From contig NC_057816.1 in the NCBI RefSeq assembly GCF_910594005.1, forward strand, positions 18,865,797 to 18,929,796: a DNA stretch of 64,000 bases, read 5' to 3'. A program made the position numbers and the translations under genes. This DNA is from Cervus elaphus (Eukaryota; Chordata; Mammalia; Artiodactyla; Cervidae). The stretch's first letter is position 1. Every line of letters starts with the position of its first letter. Below the pieces are notes generated by a model, which saw only the letters and a list, made by a program, of their open reading frames with translations, was not told the origin of the DNA and ran no database searches. Positions 1 through 12,012 of this stretch are shown here, piece by piece.

Positions 1-2350
1 CTCGGCTATTTTTTTCCGTCAGGGCTGTGCTTTACCTCTCAGCCACCCAGCGGGCCAGAAGCACCAGTGAGTGGAGATTCTAGAAGAGCCTGGCATCTCT
101 TCAGGGGTGATTTCCAGAGGAAACAGTTAAGAACTCTTTTCTTCATCATGTGCTCTGGGATTGTCCATTTCCTTGAACTGAGGCATCACGGTCCTCGTTG
201 GCAGCACCTCTGTGGTCTCAGACGAGGCCCTCCCTTCCTGAAATCCTCCAGGAGCTCAAGTTTCCAACTGGTCTCCTTTTCTGAGGTTGTTTAACCAAGC
301 CTGGTGTCCCAGGTGTCACGGCAACCCTCCTTCTACCACATGCTCTTGTCCTTTTGATGGAGATGCCAACTAACTCAGTGCTATGTTTGAAATATTTAAA
401 AAAAAAAAAAAAAGGAAACTCAGAAAGGGTATCCCTGGAATTGCCTATACACGTAGCATCATGTTACATGGAGAGGTGGTAATAGTGACCTGACCCGTTA
501 TCACCCAACTAGGCACAGGCAAGCTTCACAGACAAGATGAGGGGGCTTCATGCTCAAGTCATTTTGTCCTCTCACCAGTTTTCCACATTCAGTAATTATA
601 ACTTGAACTGGAAGAGACTTCTCTGGGCCCTTTCCAGGTTACTATGTAGAGATTTGGGCCACAAAGTGATACGTTATATGTCTTTGATCGGCTAAACATG
701 AGAGGAGGAGCCGGTTGACCAAATGTGATATTTTTTATGATTTCTTTTTCAAAACACAGCTGTCTGCCTACATCAACTCACACCTACTTCAGCACTCAAT
801 TTCCATCTCGCTTGTGAACGTCTTCGAGACCACTGTGGTTCCATCTCTGCCTATCCAACCTGTATAAAATCTAGCCCCTGTGTCACCCTTTGCACGGTGG
901 CGTTGACCACTGTCCACTATTTCATGTGCACTTTCTATTTCCCTCCCGGCGGGCAGAGGCTTTAGGAACGTACACATCTCATCCTGGCATCATTCCCAGC
1001 TGGCTGACCCATTCGTGCTTCTCATCACGCAGACAAGCCCCATGTTCACATGGAGTGTCGTGATGACTTGAAGTCCTGTGTTAGTTCAGAACCATAGCCA
1101 GAGATTGTCTGCAAGACAGTCAAAGAAAAAAGTCCCAGATGACATGTCATTTAGATAATATTTGCCTAATCTTTTGCATGAAACCTACACGATGATTGTC
1201 TCTTATGTGCATCAGTGTTTATCTTCTTTCGGTCACTCTCGCTCACTCTTTCTTCCTCTGTCTCCCCCACCCCTTTTGCCCCTCTCCCTACCTCCCTTTT
1301 TGTAAAAGTGGAGACAAAAGTTACCGGAAGTCTCAATTGTCAGACTTCAAAGTCTCAGCTAAACATTTGACATTTGACAGTGTCTCCCTCCCCTTCCTCC
1401 TCACCCTCGGCTCGCTTGCATGGGCACAGTCTCACAGAGATAACCATATCGGGCAGAATAAATGAAGCCTGTTTCCTTCTAAATTTGCTTCCTCCCACAC
1501 ACGGTTTGACTGTGTACCCTGGGGCTGGCAGGCACTCTACCCGAGACTTTTCCCTCTTGACTTCTGGGTGGAGGCGGTGGGCTGGATGTGGTCGGAGACT
1601 CTTCATTCACCAGGCAGAAATCGTGGAGTTTTTTGAACCAGAAAAAGATCCCACACAGAGTCTCATCTGAACACTCTCACTTTATAGATGGCGGAGTGGA
1701 GGCTGGGAGGAGTTCATCGAATTGTCTGAAATCAGAGTTAGATACCAACAGAGCAGGTCCTGGGAGCCAGAATGCTTTTATGACCCAGGCTGGTCTTCTT
1801 TCTGCCTGAACACAGAGACCCCGACCCGCACATGTCAGCAGTTAACACTCGAAGCTCAGAGAGTGGGCTTCTCCAGTCTCCTGGTGGACTAAATCCTCCT
1901 GGGGGTTCATCAGGGTGAAGAGACGGCCTGTCCTTGGCTCCCTGCCCGCGAGGAGACCCGGAGACCCAGCTGCCTACGTGCCTTGAGGTCCGTGGGAGAG
2001 GGAGGTGGTAGAAGGTGGTCTGTGCCCTGGATCCACCCCCGCGCTCCGCAGAACCACCCAGAACCGAGACTGGGGCCATTCCCCGTCCCCAACCCACAGT
2101 AGGGCCGTCACAGTTGATCCTCCAGGAGAAGCAAACATGGCGGCAGCAGACAGGAAAGGAAGGAGGAGCTGCTGAGGCAGAGGGCTGGGCGTCTGAGGAG
2201 AAACAGGTCCCCATGGGATGCCTGGAATATCGCCCCCTGTACGCGTCAGAGGAAGAGAAACTCCACTCGTGAGGTTCCTTAACTTTAGGTCTTCAGGGGG
2301 ATTTAGAATGGAATCCATAGAAAATGACAAATGCTTTTCAAAATGGTAGC
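1..2350. other. unique sequence, no gene recognised
   Basis: No repeat family or protein similarity is recognised. A 16-base A run lies at about 397-412. Base composition rises to GC-rich between about 1,880 and 2,250. The short open frames here overlap on both strands and have no domain, so I read them as chance. It could be a conserved non-coding stretch or untranslated exon sequence, which the sequence alone cannot show. Confidence 0.6.
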
Positions 2351-2550
2351 GGGACGTCCCTGGTGGCTCAGAGAGTTAAGCGTCTGCCTGCAATGCGGGA
2401 GACCCGGGTTCGATCCCTGGGTCGGGAAGATCCCCTGGCGACGGAAATGGCCAGCCACTCCAGTACTCTTGCCTGGAAAATCCCCTGGACGGAGGAGCCT
2501 GGTAGGGTCGCAACGAGTCGGACACGACTGAGCGACTTCACTTTCTTTCT
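2351..2550 (+). repeat. Bov-tA SINE
   Basis: Begins with the tRNA-Glu-derived head (ACGTCCCTGGTGGCTCAG, then a B-box-like GGTTCGATCCCTGGG). It continues into the BovB-related body (GGAGGAGCCTGGTAGGGTCG) and ends GACACGACTGAGCGACTTCA plus a T/C-rich tail. Full length, plus orientation. It retains many CpGs, so it is probably one of the younger copies. Confidence 0.95.
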
Positions 2551-2672
2551 TAAAAATGGTAAGACTTTAGTAGGAATTGGAAGGTTGAATAGAGAGAAAA
2601 GCTGGGCGAGGAAAATGCAAAGAACCTGTAAAATCTTGACTTTCTCCTCTTGCCACCTCCTAGCATGTGCGT

Positions 2673-2674
<2 letters not shown>

Positions 2675-2710
<36 letters not shown>

Positions 2711-2728
2711 GCGCACACACACGCACAC
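2675..2728. repeat. (AC)n microsatellite, interrupted
   Basis: An AC run of about 16 units is followed by CGCGCGC and further CACACACGCACAC. The interruption suggests lower mutability than a pure tract. Confidence 0.95.
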
Positions 2729-2886
2729 TCCCCCCCAGCACAGGTTGGCAAAGCTCCCTTCCTCTGCCACCGTCTGGCTGAAGCAAACCTCTCACCAAGA
2801 CCCGCCCCCGTTGCCACCTGTGACGGGCACCCCAGCCTCAAATTGTTTCCTCCTCTCTGGGGGCTCAGCAGGGCTGTTCACACCTC

Positions 2887-2938
2887 CCTTCTAGCAGGCT
2901 TGGTGGCTGACCTTCTCCTTCTAGCAGGCTTGGTGGCT
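2887..2938. repeat. two-copy tandem repeat, 30-base period
   Basis: CCTTCTAGCAGGCTTGGTGG is present at 2887 and again at 2917. The two 22-base copies are identical (2887-2908 and 2917-2938), separated by GACCTTCT. A local tandem duplication outside any transposon. Confidence 0.9.
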
Positions 2939-3505
2939 CTGGCTTGCCACCCTCCTCGTGGGCACCTGCAGCCCTCATGGCAGGTCAACTAGTTTTGTGC
3001 CTTTTTTTTTTTTTTTACTGCTTTCTCATCCCGCACCCCCAGCCTCCAGGGTTCCTGCGGGGCAGGAGTACTTCCCGCTTGCTCACCGCTCTGCCTGTGT
3101 GCTTCCCAGCCTACGAGGGCAATTTTTCAGAAAACTATTTTTAGAAATAGTAACCTCAGAATAAACACAGCACACCAGATGCTGGTGTTTTTCTGGGGCA
3201 ACTGAGCTGAGAATCATTTGTTTAAAGAGAAAGGTAAAACAGCCGACCTTGCTCTGCGGGCAGGGCCACGGGCTGCAGACGGCTGGGCTTTACTCCCTCT
3301 AGTGACGGGATCTTAGATGGCAGTGAAGCCACCTTGACTCAGACTAGCAAGACTTTTATTATGGACTGTATTTTTACATGAACTCAATTTGACATAAAAT
3401 TGTTTAATAAAAGCTTCAATAAACTTTTAATAAAAGTTTAATAAAAGTGAGGATGACTGAGCATGTGATGGATGACAAAGGATAGATGGCATCCTAATTT
3501 TAAGG

Positions 3506-3707
3506 GTGTGTGCATGGGTGTAAAGTCGCTTCAGCCGTGTCCAACTCTTTGCGACCCTATGTTCTCTGTCCATGGGATTCTCCAGGAAAGAATACTGGAA
3601 AGGGTTGCCATTTCCTCCTTTAGGGGACCTTCCTGACCCAGGGATCTAACTAGCATCTCCTGCATTGGCAGGTGGATTCTTTACCACTAGATCCACCTGG
3701 GAAGTCC
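3506..3707 (-). repeat. Bov-tA SINE with perfect TSD
   Basis: Reverse-complement SINE: tail side GTCCAACTCTTTGCGACC at the left, tRNA-like head ending CACCTGGGAAGTCC at the right. Target-site duplication AATTTTAAGG at 3496-3505 and 3708-3717. It sits inside one copy of an older local direct repeat (see findings). Confidence 0.95.
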
Positions 3708-3717
3708 AATTTTAAGG

Positions 3718-5558
3718 ACACAAAACTCAGTTTTACTTGACATTCAGGCTTCTAGTTTAATGAAAATTTGGTTAGATGGTATCCTAATTTTAAGTGTACA
3801 AAATTATATTAGGACAGTTTCTCTGCATCTTTTCCTTATTTCAAGAAAGACTGATCACTGTATAAGACTGTATTTTGAAAATGAGGCTATGGTACAACTG
3901 CTGGCGACCTTTGGTTAAATAAAATGCTTTCCCTGAACAGAATCTGCCTGTAACAGGAAACTATTAAGGCAAAATACTGCGCTATATGCCTCTTCCCTAA
4001 GCAAGGGTCAGTCGTTCCGCCGGTTCCATAGAAGATGGGATAAAAAAGGGACAGGTTAGAAAGTGCATTTGTTGGTCTAATGTTGGAAAGAAAACAGAAC
4101 AAAACAACAACAAAGATTTTCTGATTGTAAAAGCAGAGACCAGAACTATTACCTGAAAGCACCAAGAGTGCCCTTTCAGAAAGTTTCAAGCATATTTCTT
4201 AGTGAATTTGGTGCAGCCTGCAAAAAGACATTAAAAAGAAACTGGAAGACTTTTGCAGACCTTCTGAATTCTAGAACTCTACAATGTACAGCCGTTTCTA
4301 ACTGGAAGAAAGCTGTAAGTGAAAGGTCTTCACTGGCCTGAAGACTTTAGTGCTCAGATCAAAAACACTTCTCAGTGTGGAAAATAGCTGGTGGACAATT
4401 ATCTAGTCACATTGTCAGTGACAGGGTTTCTCCTACCACTGGCTGTGGCTTGCTGGTATCAGGGTGATGGAGGAAAACCAAATGGCTGTGGTTGACAGGA
4501 GGGAAAACGTGCTGTAATCGATCAGTCAGATCAGGCTCCATCTCTCAGCCCATTTTGAGTCAGACTTTGTGAATTATGGAACTGCGTTCATTCATTCTGC
4601 AGAAAGCTCTCCATTCACAAATAGTTCAGCTGAACTGACAATCGAAGCATTGAGTTCTTTTGCTCGAGGGCTGACAGTTTTCCAGAGTAACAGCCTACTC
4701 TTTGACTGCCCTTTGCTCCCTGTTCACGTTCACTGTTTTCACTCAGAACTTACCTAACTTCTAGCAACTCCTGGTGGAGAGACCAGCGTGTCCTTCCCCC
4801 CACGGCCAGGAGCACCAGCTGACACCATTTGTTCCCTAAAGTGACAATCACAAAGAGCATGTACTGCTGGTTTGCCTATGTATACCCACGGAGAGAGGGC
4901 TTTCATCGTGGGGACTTGTTGCTTCCCTGCAGGTGGGAGGGACTAGACTTGGGGTTAAGATGAATTTCACAGACATGTTTTGCTCATTAACCATGTGCCT
5001 GAGCATAACGATTAACAAGACAGGCAAGATCCCTGCCCTCATGGAGTCATATTCTAATAGTGGGAACAGAAGGCAGGGAGAGACAAAGAACAGAAATGGG
5101 GAACACGTTAGGAGGTGATAATGACTGAATTAGAGTGACATGATGGCAAGTCATAACCACACGCTGAAGGGGAAAGGAGGGTCTCTGAGGAAAGAACATT
5201 AAGCCAAGATCGGAATAACTGGGTGGAGGCAGGCAAGGGAGAAGTGGTCACAAGGGCATGGGGAATCCAAGGAAGAGAGGCCTCAGGGCTGACTCCTGTA
5301 TGCTTGGCTCAAGCCACAGGTTGTCATTTGTATTAAGATGGGGAAAACTATAGAGGGGTAGATTTTAAAGGGGGTGAACAGTGGCGGAAAATCAAGAATT
5401 CTCTTTTGCCACAGGAAGTTTAAGCTGTCCAGGGGTGGCCATGAAAACGAAGAAATTCTAAGTGTGAAGAGAGCACGAGGGGAGGCTATAGGTGATGACG
5501 TTTAAAGAGTACCAAGGACGAAGTCCTGCAGGTTGTAATGGGTCATAGACACCCTCCT
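3718..5558. other. unique sequence with an L2-like fragment
   Basis: No gene seen. About 4,960-5,110 resembles the reverse complement of the L2 LINE 3' end (AACAAGACAGGCAAGATCCC, then TGCCCTCATGGAGT and an A/G-rich stretch). The rest is unassigned. Short open frames are unsupported. Confidence 0.5.
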
Positions 5559-5875
5559 GGGACTCTCCTGATGCTCCAGTGGTTGAGAATCTGCCTGCCT
5601 GTGCAGGAGACCCAGATTCGATCCCTGGTCTGGGAAAATTCCACATGCAACTAAGCTCATGCGCCACAACCACTGAACGTGCACTGCCGAGCCCACGTGT
5701 CACAGCTACTGAAGTCTGCACACTCTGAAACCCACGCTCTGTAGCAGGAGGAGCCAACACAATGGGGAGCCTCTGCACCACCCCTAGAGAGTAGCCCCCA
5801 CGTGCCCCACATGGAGAAAGTCTGTGCAGCAACAAAGAACCAGGGCAGCTGAAAATAAATTCATAGAAAAATAAA
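5559..5875 (+). repeat. CHR-type SINE, full length
   Basis: A tRNA-Glu-like head (GGGACTCTCCTGATGCTCCA, GATTCGATCCCTGG) is followed by the diagnostic CHR body of repeated short phrases such as CATGCGCCACAACCACTGAA and AGAGTAGCCCCCACGTGCC. It ends in a degenerate AATAAATTCATAGAAAAATAAA tail. Cetartiodactyl-specific family, older than Bov-tA. Confidence 0.9.
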
Positions 5876-6911
5876 ACAAAGGTTCAACTTAAAAATATCC
5901 TCCTTGTGCAGGATCCTTGAGGTTATTACCCAGAAGGGCAGGATTTGGGCTGTAGAAGAAAAACTTAGAGAAGGAACTGAAATGATAAGGACTAAGGGCA
6001 AGTTTTCTTGATAGATTCCTAGAAGTTAGTGGATGATGGGGATGGTGAGGATGAAGTAAAAATATACCCGAAAACTAGTTTAAGATGGTAATTCATGATG
6101 ACAGTGTATATTTTTGATAATAATTACAATCATATTTTAGCAATTGAGCAAAGATGCTCTTTAGCACAGACTGCATCAAAGAATAAAATGTAAGAAGTGA
6201 ATGACCCTGAAATATATAGTAATACCCTTATCTCATTAAGTATACCAGTTTCTTGAGACAGAGTATTAAGAGAGATATTCAAATTATATTACCAATAGTA
6301 ATAGCAGTAAAGATCCAGTCTGACTTGGAGCATTTCTTAACAAATTCAATCTAAGAATTCTTCTTTTCTGCATCTACTTTTCTGTGTGTTTTTGTGTGTG
6401 TTCTCAGCACAGATTTTGGCTACTATTTCTCAAAGCAAACATGTGATTCTAATGAAATTTGCTGAATTTCAAGCAGCCACACGTGTATGAAAGCTGCCCA
6501 AGTTGGATATTTGTGGAATGCTGATTTTCCATACATATCAACATTTGGTAATTATCATCAGAACTATTCATGCAAGTTTAAAAGTGGAAATAAAATTAAG
6601 AGAGATTCAACAGGGGCCTCAGATGACCTAACGGGTAACCCTTGGAGGTAATCAGTCCTTGCAGTGAGACCTATGCGAGCAGGCAGTCTTCCTAACTCAG
6701 TTTCTCCTGGAAATCTTGATGGAAACACCTGATATTTCTTCTTTAAACCACACACTGGGTGGACTAGGAAACTACAAGCGAATTATAATAAGCATGCCTC
6801 AAAATTCTCAAAAGCTTGTGTTTGTCATAATTTTGTAAGTTTCCCAAGGCCTTCTTCCTGTTTTGTTTTTTCATTCATCTCTCTCAAAGGCTCAGCATAT
6901 AGGTTTTAAAT
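5876..6911. other. unique A/T-rich sequence
   Basis: No repeat family or coding sequence recognised. Confidence 0.5.
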
Positions 6912-7228
6912 GAGAGTACCCTGGTAGCTCAACTGGTGAAGAATCCACCTGCAATGCAGGAGGCCCTGGTTCAATTCCTGGGCCGAGAAGATCCCCTGGA
7001 GAAGGGACAAGCTATCCACTCCACTATTTTTGGGCTTCCCTGGTGACTCAGCTGGTAAAGAATCCACCTGCAATGTGGGAGACCTGGGTTTGATCCCTGG
7101 ATTGGGAAGATCCCCTGGAGAAGGGAACAGCTACCCACTCCACTATTCTGGCCTGGAGAATTCCATGGGCTGTAGAGTTCATGGAGTTGCAAAGAGTCAG
7201 CCAGAACTGAACAACTTTAACTTTCACC
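6912..7228 (+). repeat. Bov-A2 dimeric SINE
   Basis: Two head units lie in tandem. The first runs from about 6,912 to ATCCACTCCACTATTTTT near 7030. The second restarts GGGCTTCCCTGGTGACTCAG at about 7032 and runs through to the AACTTTAACTTTCAC tail. The head-body-head-body arrangement is diagnostic of Bov-A2, a pecoran SINE. Confidence 0.95.
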
Positions 7229-7239
7229 ACTGGTAAAGT

Positions 7240-7744
7240 GCATTGGTTATTGATCTCTATAACAAAGCACCCCCCAAATCTAGCTGCTACAAAGAATAAA
7301 CACTTATTTTCTATACATTTCTGTGGGGCAGGAATCTCTAAGTGTATTATCTACATGGTTTATGACATAGGATCTGTCAGGAGGCCACAGTCAGGTGTTG
7401 GCAGGGTCTGCAGCATCTCAGGATTCATCTCTGAGGACCCAGCTCCAGGATTGCATGCACGGCTGCTGGTAACCCCCAGTTCCTTGTCCACAGGGCTGCC
7501 TCTCCATAGTAGCTGACTTCTCCCAGAGGGAAATGATCCTGAAGAGATGAGAGGGAGAACCTGAGAGGGAAGTCAAGTTCTGCTTATAACCCAAGCATGG
7601 AAGTGATATTCCATCATGGCTAGTTTTCCATTCATTAAAAGCAAGTCAGTGACTGCAGCCAATGCTGAAAATAAAGGGAATGCACAAAGATGTGGATATG
7701 AAAAGGTCAGGGCTATTGGGGACCATCTGGTGGCCAACCACACA
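7240..7744. repeat. ancient mammalian repeat, family not secure
   Basis: Matches from memory the common mammalian repeat that reads TAACAAA...CACTTATTTT, TTTCTGTGGGGCAGGAATCT, GAAGTGATATTCCATCATGG and ends GGCCAACCACA. I think it is LTR/MaLR-related but cannot name the subfamily. No coding sequence. Confidence 0.55.
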
Positions 7745-7746
7745 CA

Positions 7747-7880
7747 GATAGCATCACCGAATCAGTGAGTATGAAGCTGAGCAAACTCTGGGAGATAGTG
7801 GAGGACAGGGGAGCTTGGCGTGCTGCAGTCCATGGGGTCACAAAGAGTGGGACACGATTCAGTGACTAAAGAACAACAGT
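7747..7880 (+). repeat. BovB 3'-tail fragment
   Basis: Starts in the last BovB codons (AGCATCACCGAATCAGTGAG) and reads through GGCGTGCTGCAGTCCATGGG to GACACGATTCAGTGACTAAA. Severely 5'-truncated. Confidence 0.85.
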
Positions 7881-8296
7881 AAGAACGACTCACATACACT
7901 GAGTGAGTCAGATTGCCTTGTGCTGCAGATGAGGAAACTGATCCTCAGGATTTTAATTTGTCCAAATCCACAGGTCTTATAGATGGAGCAAAAATGAATG
8001 CAAAATTTTGCAAAAGATATATCTGACAAAGCACTGTTATCCAAAATATAAGAAGATCATTTAAAACTCAATAACAAAAAAATATTAGAAAAAAAATTAG
8101 AAAGTGGACCAAAAACCTTAACAGATACCTTTGGAGGGTATTGTCACAGAAAACTGATCTGCAGTTGTGGAATTTGAAATACCTTAACAGAACTTTCGTT
8201 AAAGATTTTAGGCTGAGCAGAAGTAGGAATCCCTCTGACTTCCTTCCAAAGTCCTAAGACTTCTAGATACACTTTTAAGCATTAAATATATAACAT
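7881..8296. other. non-coding, possible MIR trace
   Basis: About 7,900-7,985 (AGATGAGGAAACTGATCCTC) resembles the core of a minus-strand MIR. The remainder is A-rich and unassigned. Confidence 0.4.
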
Positions 8297-8502
8297 GCTG
8301 TTGTTGTTTAGTTGCTAAGTCGGGTCTGACTCTTTTGCAACACCATGGACTGCCAGGTTCCTCTCTCCATGGAATTTCCCAGGCAAGAATACTGGAGTGG
8401 GTTGTCATTTCTTTCTACAGGGGATCTTCCCAACCCAGGGATCAAACCCAAGTCTTCTGCATCGCAGGCAGATTCTTGACCGCTGAGCCAACAGGGAAAC
8501 CC
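8297..8502 (-). repeat. Bov-tA SINE
   Basis: Complete reverse-complement copy from TTGTTGTTTAGTTGCTAAGT to CGCTGAGCCAACAGGGAAAC. About the usual 200 bases. Confidence 0.93.
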
Positions 8503-8750
8503 AAAACAAAGAAATGGAAAATTTGTGAAAAATACAGAAAATGATTATCAGTGCTGTCAAGATGATCACAAATTAATGCTGATGTCAAAATAAATCACTA
8601 CCACTTTACAATATAATTTTGTAGCATATGTCTAGGTTCATATAGTCTTTATAAGTTTTGATCTTCTAAACTCATTGGGGAATGTGTTTAAATAAAATCT
8701 TCTGAGAAGTTAAGAGGAAAAACTATATATGTTACATGTTCATTTTTATG

Positions 8751-8945
8751 TGTGTGTTACTCTATCAGTTGTGTCAAACTCTTTGCGACCCCATGGACTG
8801 TAGCCCGCCAGGCTCCTCTGTCCGTGGGATTCTCCAGGCAAGACCCCATGCCCTCCTGCAGGGGATCTTCCTGACCCAGGGATCGAACCTGAGTCTCCTG
8901 CATTGGCAGGCTGATTCTTTACAATTGAGCCACCTGGGAAGCCCC
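8751..8945 (-). repeat. Bov-tA SINE
   Basis: Reverse-complement copy: CAAACTCTTTGCGACCCCAT at the left and GAGCCACCTGGGAAGCCCC at the right. A small internal loss removes part of the usual ATACTGGAGTGGGTTGCC segment near 8840. Confidence 0.93.
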
Positions 8946-9849
8946 CATCATCCTTACAGGGGAACAGGAACTCATGTGTAGCTTTTGTGTTGTGAGACTG
9001 ATGTTAACTCTGCTTTTGCAGACTTCAATCCCCTCCCCTCTTTGAAAAACAGACTATGTCTGAATCTCTAACCTTCCATGAACTTTCTAGTTTCCTACAG
9101 CATTTACAAGATTACAGATTGCATTTTGACAGTCACTCTTTCAAAGGCTTTCTATTTTCTGGGAAGGGATTATTCTAGGCATGAATCTACTAAATGTAGT
9201 TATAGATTCCTCCATCCTTTTCTCTATTATTTAAATATCTTATCCTTTTTTTTTCTGATTTTTAAGTGTCTTTTTCAGTTAGAGCACCATTTATCCGGAG
9301 GCAAAATGTTACTTGTGAAGTCTTCCCTTTTCTCTGCCATCTGATAACATTGTATCATTACTCCCAGCTAGTTACCTCCTACTTTCATCTTCCTGTTCCA
9401 AATATAGCTTGAAAGGCCCTTTTGGTTTCCTTTGGCCTTAACCTTCCTGATTCTATTGTTGTCAGGCTATGGTCTCTGACATTCTACCATCCGTGATTTT
9501 GTACCCCCTCTTTCATTGTTGGTATGCATGCACATGTAGATTTCTCATAAAGTGATGTACACAGGCATGTTGAGTTTGTTCAATATCTCTCCTCTTGTTA
9601 ATTATCCCCAGCTCATTCCTCTAAAGGGAGCTTCCTGAGATTTGTGATCTTTTTCTAAAAATAAAACTTCAGGCAGTGATATCACATCTGATTGCTAGAG
9701 TTTTTGGAAGAAAATCCAGTTGAGAAAGAAGAAAATGGGAAATATGATTATTTTTAATTCAAAACAGTTTCCTTAAAGACATGCCAGTGAGCAGTACAAA
9801 AATATGTCTTTCTTTGTATAACAACAATCACTGAAAGAAGAAAGACTCT
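8946..9849. other. unique sequence
   Basis: No gene or repeat recognised. T-rich between about 9,230 and 9,260. Confidence 0.5.
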
Positions 9850-9958
9850 ATGGGCTTAGTTTCTCCGAGACATGTGGGAATCTTCCCAGATCAGGGATGG
9901 AACCTGTGTCTCCTGCACTGGCAGGTGGACTTTGCACCACGAAGTTACCAGGGATACC
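9850..9958 (-). repeat. CHR-type SINE fragment
   Basis: Reverse-complement head only: ACATGTGGGAATCTTCCCAG, GGGATGGAACCTGTGTCTCC, ending CACGAAGTTACCAGGGATACC. The body is missing. Confidence 0.75.
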
Positions 9959-10925
9959 CATTACCAACTGGTTTTTATTCATCTGGGACACAGCTCTGCA
10001 CAGATGCACAGTTAGGAGATAAAAAAACACTGTCAGGGAATCATGACACTACTGAATTGTATGATCTTTTTTCAGGTCACTTATTTCTGATTGCATTGGC
10101 AAGCGGATTGCCTTCTGACTCCTAAATAGTTTTCTAAAGCAGAGAAAACTGTTTATTTTGAGGATGCTTGTCAACTTCTCCTCAAGCATGTGTCCACAAA
10201 TCAGTTTGATTAAAAGCAAAATAATGATATAGTGACTATTTTGTTTAGAAATATTCAGTATTCTAAACAAATAAAATAAAGCTTTGATTACTGGGAATGT
10301 CCATTGTCTCAGGCTATTCACAGAGCAGTGGATGAATAATTTTTTTTTCTCTGTGCCTCCAACATCTTTGTCTTCCTTCAATAAGAGCTCAGTTTAAAAC
10401 AATAGACTTCTCTGAGTATAATAAATTTATTTTGATGTTAATGTTTAGAGAGCTTATTCCTAAGGAATATTTTCCGACATTTTCTGCTTCTAATATAAGC
10501 TCATTAACACATGTAGTAATGTGCTTTTCTGAATATTGGAGGATTTCATGATACATTTGATCATCCTTTAGGACACTGAATTTGTCATAGCATCCAAAAT
10601 TTCAGTGTCACATGAATTCAACATAAAACCTTAAGTAGAATTTAGTAGGTTAATGCTATGTTTTCTAGGGAAAACTCATGAAATAATTTCCACCCCTCTG
10701 CCAAGATTCCAACCTAAATTAAATTTCTTTGATGATCAGGTATATCATTCCCCTCCTTTTAAGCTCTTGGAAAGGAGGGGAGTATCTGGGTTACACTGTA
10801 TTACTAACTCAGAGAGCATTGAGGTGTTTATGTGAAAGTAAAAGCCAATGGACCTCATAGATAAAGAGATGACACACATATACAGATATACCTATTGAAT
10901 ACACACATACATCTATGGGTAGTTA
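9959..10925. other. unique A/T-rich sequence
   Basis: No recognisable gene or repeat. Short open frames on both strands overlap and are unsupported. Confidence 0.5.
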
Positions 10926-10935
10926 TATAGCTATA

Positions 10936-11149
10936 ATTTGTTGTTGTTTAGTCACTAAGTCATGTCCTACTCTTTGTGACCCCATGGACTATAGCCTGCC
11001 AGGCTCCTCTGTCCATGGGATGCTCCAGGCAAGAATATTGGAGTGGGTTGTCATTTCCTTCTCCAGGGGTCTTCCAAACCCAGGGATTGAACCTGAATCT
11101 CCTGCACTGGGAGGTGGATTCTTTATCACTGAACCACCTGGGTAACTCC
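10936..11149 (-). repeat. Bov-tA SINE with TSD
   Basis: Reverse-complement copy starting ATTTGTTGTTGTTTAGTCAC and ending ACCACCTGGGTAACTCC. Target-site duplication TATAGCTATA at 10926-10935 and 11150-11159. Confidence 0.95.
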
Positions 11150-11159
11150 TATAGCTATA

Positions 11160-11345
11160 TATATATTTTTTATAGCTATATTATAAAAATATAAATATTT
11201 TAATATATTATACTTATAATTATAAAAATATAAGTATTTTTATATATACTCTATTGGAGTATAGTTGTTTTGCAATGTTGGGTTAGATTCTGCTGTGCAG
11301 CAAAGTAAATCAGCCATGCGTATGCATATATGCCCTCTTTTTTGG
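11160..11345. repeat. A/T-rich stretch and artiodactyl L1 3'-UTR fragment
   Basis: 11,160-11,245 is low-complexity TATAAAAATATAAATATTTT-like DNA. About 11,250-11,330 (GGAGTATAGTTGTTTTGCAA, then TGCAGCAAAGTAAATCAGCC) resembles a segment that recurs at 18,710 and 33,010-33,420. I believe it is an artiodactyl L1 3' UTR; the name is from memory. Confidence 0.6.
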
Positions 11346-11531
11346 ATTTCCCTCCTATCTGGATTGCCACAGAATATTGAGTAGAGTTAGGCAACTGAGG
11401 AACTATCATCTCTAAGAATATGTGAGCCGCCTGAGAACACTAACAGACAGTGCTATTCAGGTGGCCCATGGAAGAAAGGGGTAAAAATTGTTTGCTCTTT
11501 GTCAAATTATTACCTGGCTTTTAGGTATCAT

Positions 11532-11747
11532 GGGCTTCCCTGGTGGCTCAGAAGGTAAAGTGCCTGCTTGCAATGCAGGAGACCTGGGTTCGATCCCTGG
11601 GTCAGGAAGATCCCCTGGAGAAGGAAATGGCAACCCACTCCAGTACTTTTGCCTGGAAAATTCCATCGACGGAGGAGCCTGGTAGGGTCTCATGGGGTCG
11701 CAAAGAGTTGGACATGACTAAGCAACTTCACTTTCTTTCTTTTCTTT
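11532..11747 (+). repeat. Bov-tA SINE with near-perfect TSD
   Basis: Full copy from GGGCTTCCCTGGTGGCTCAG through GGAGGAGCCTGGTAGGGTCT to ACTTTCTTTCTTTTCTTTT. Flanked by TTAGGTATCAT (11521-11531) and TTAGGTGTCAT (11748-11758), a TSD with one mismatch. Confidence 0.95.
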
Positions 11748-12012
11748 TTAGGTGTCATTGAAAAGCATTCAAGAACCACCTCCTTTCTCCCATAACCCTA
11801 GGAGGTAAGAGAACAGAGGGAGGAGCATCATGCCTGTTAAAGGAAGCAAGAGATGGAAGGAGAGAGGGAGAGGAAGTTGAGGTCACCCCCATCTCCCTGG
11901 TGGGGCGCTTTTGGAGGTTTACTGAGTGAAAAAAGTCTTATGAGACTGCTGAAATACAGAGAGAACAAGGGCAATCAGAGACAAGGAGTGAACCCCTTCC
12001 CTCACTAAACTT

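Larger units (their letters stand above)
2551..3495. other. unique sequence with small simple repeats
   Basis: No gene seen. It holds the CA microsatellite at 2675-2728, a short tandem duplication at 2887-2938, a 15-base T run at about 3002-3016, and an A/T-rich patch of AATAAAAGTTT-like words at 3400-3450. Confidence 0.55.

Noticed and set aside
1738..2330. Overlapping open frames of 60-158 codons on both strands
   Set aside because: Several frames are open at once in a GC-rich stretch, with no recognisable protein similarity and no clear splice context.
2390..2425. tRNA-like A/B-box sequences, here and in every Bov-tA and CHR copy
   Set aside because: These are the tRNA-Glu-derived heads of SINEs, not functional tRNA genes; the body that follows is SINE sequence.
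2324..2992. 222-codon open frame
   Set aside because: It reads through a Bov-tA SINE and a CA microsatellite; the protein contains a His-Thr run from the (AC)n tract.
8297..8945. Regularly recurring similar 200-base units, which might suggest a tandem array or CRISPR-like structure
   Set aside because: They are independent dispersed SINE insertions with separate TSDs and random orientation.
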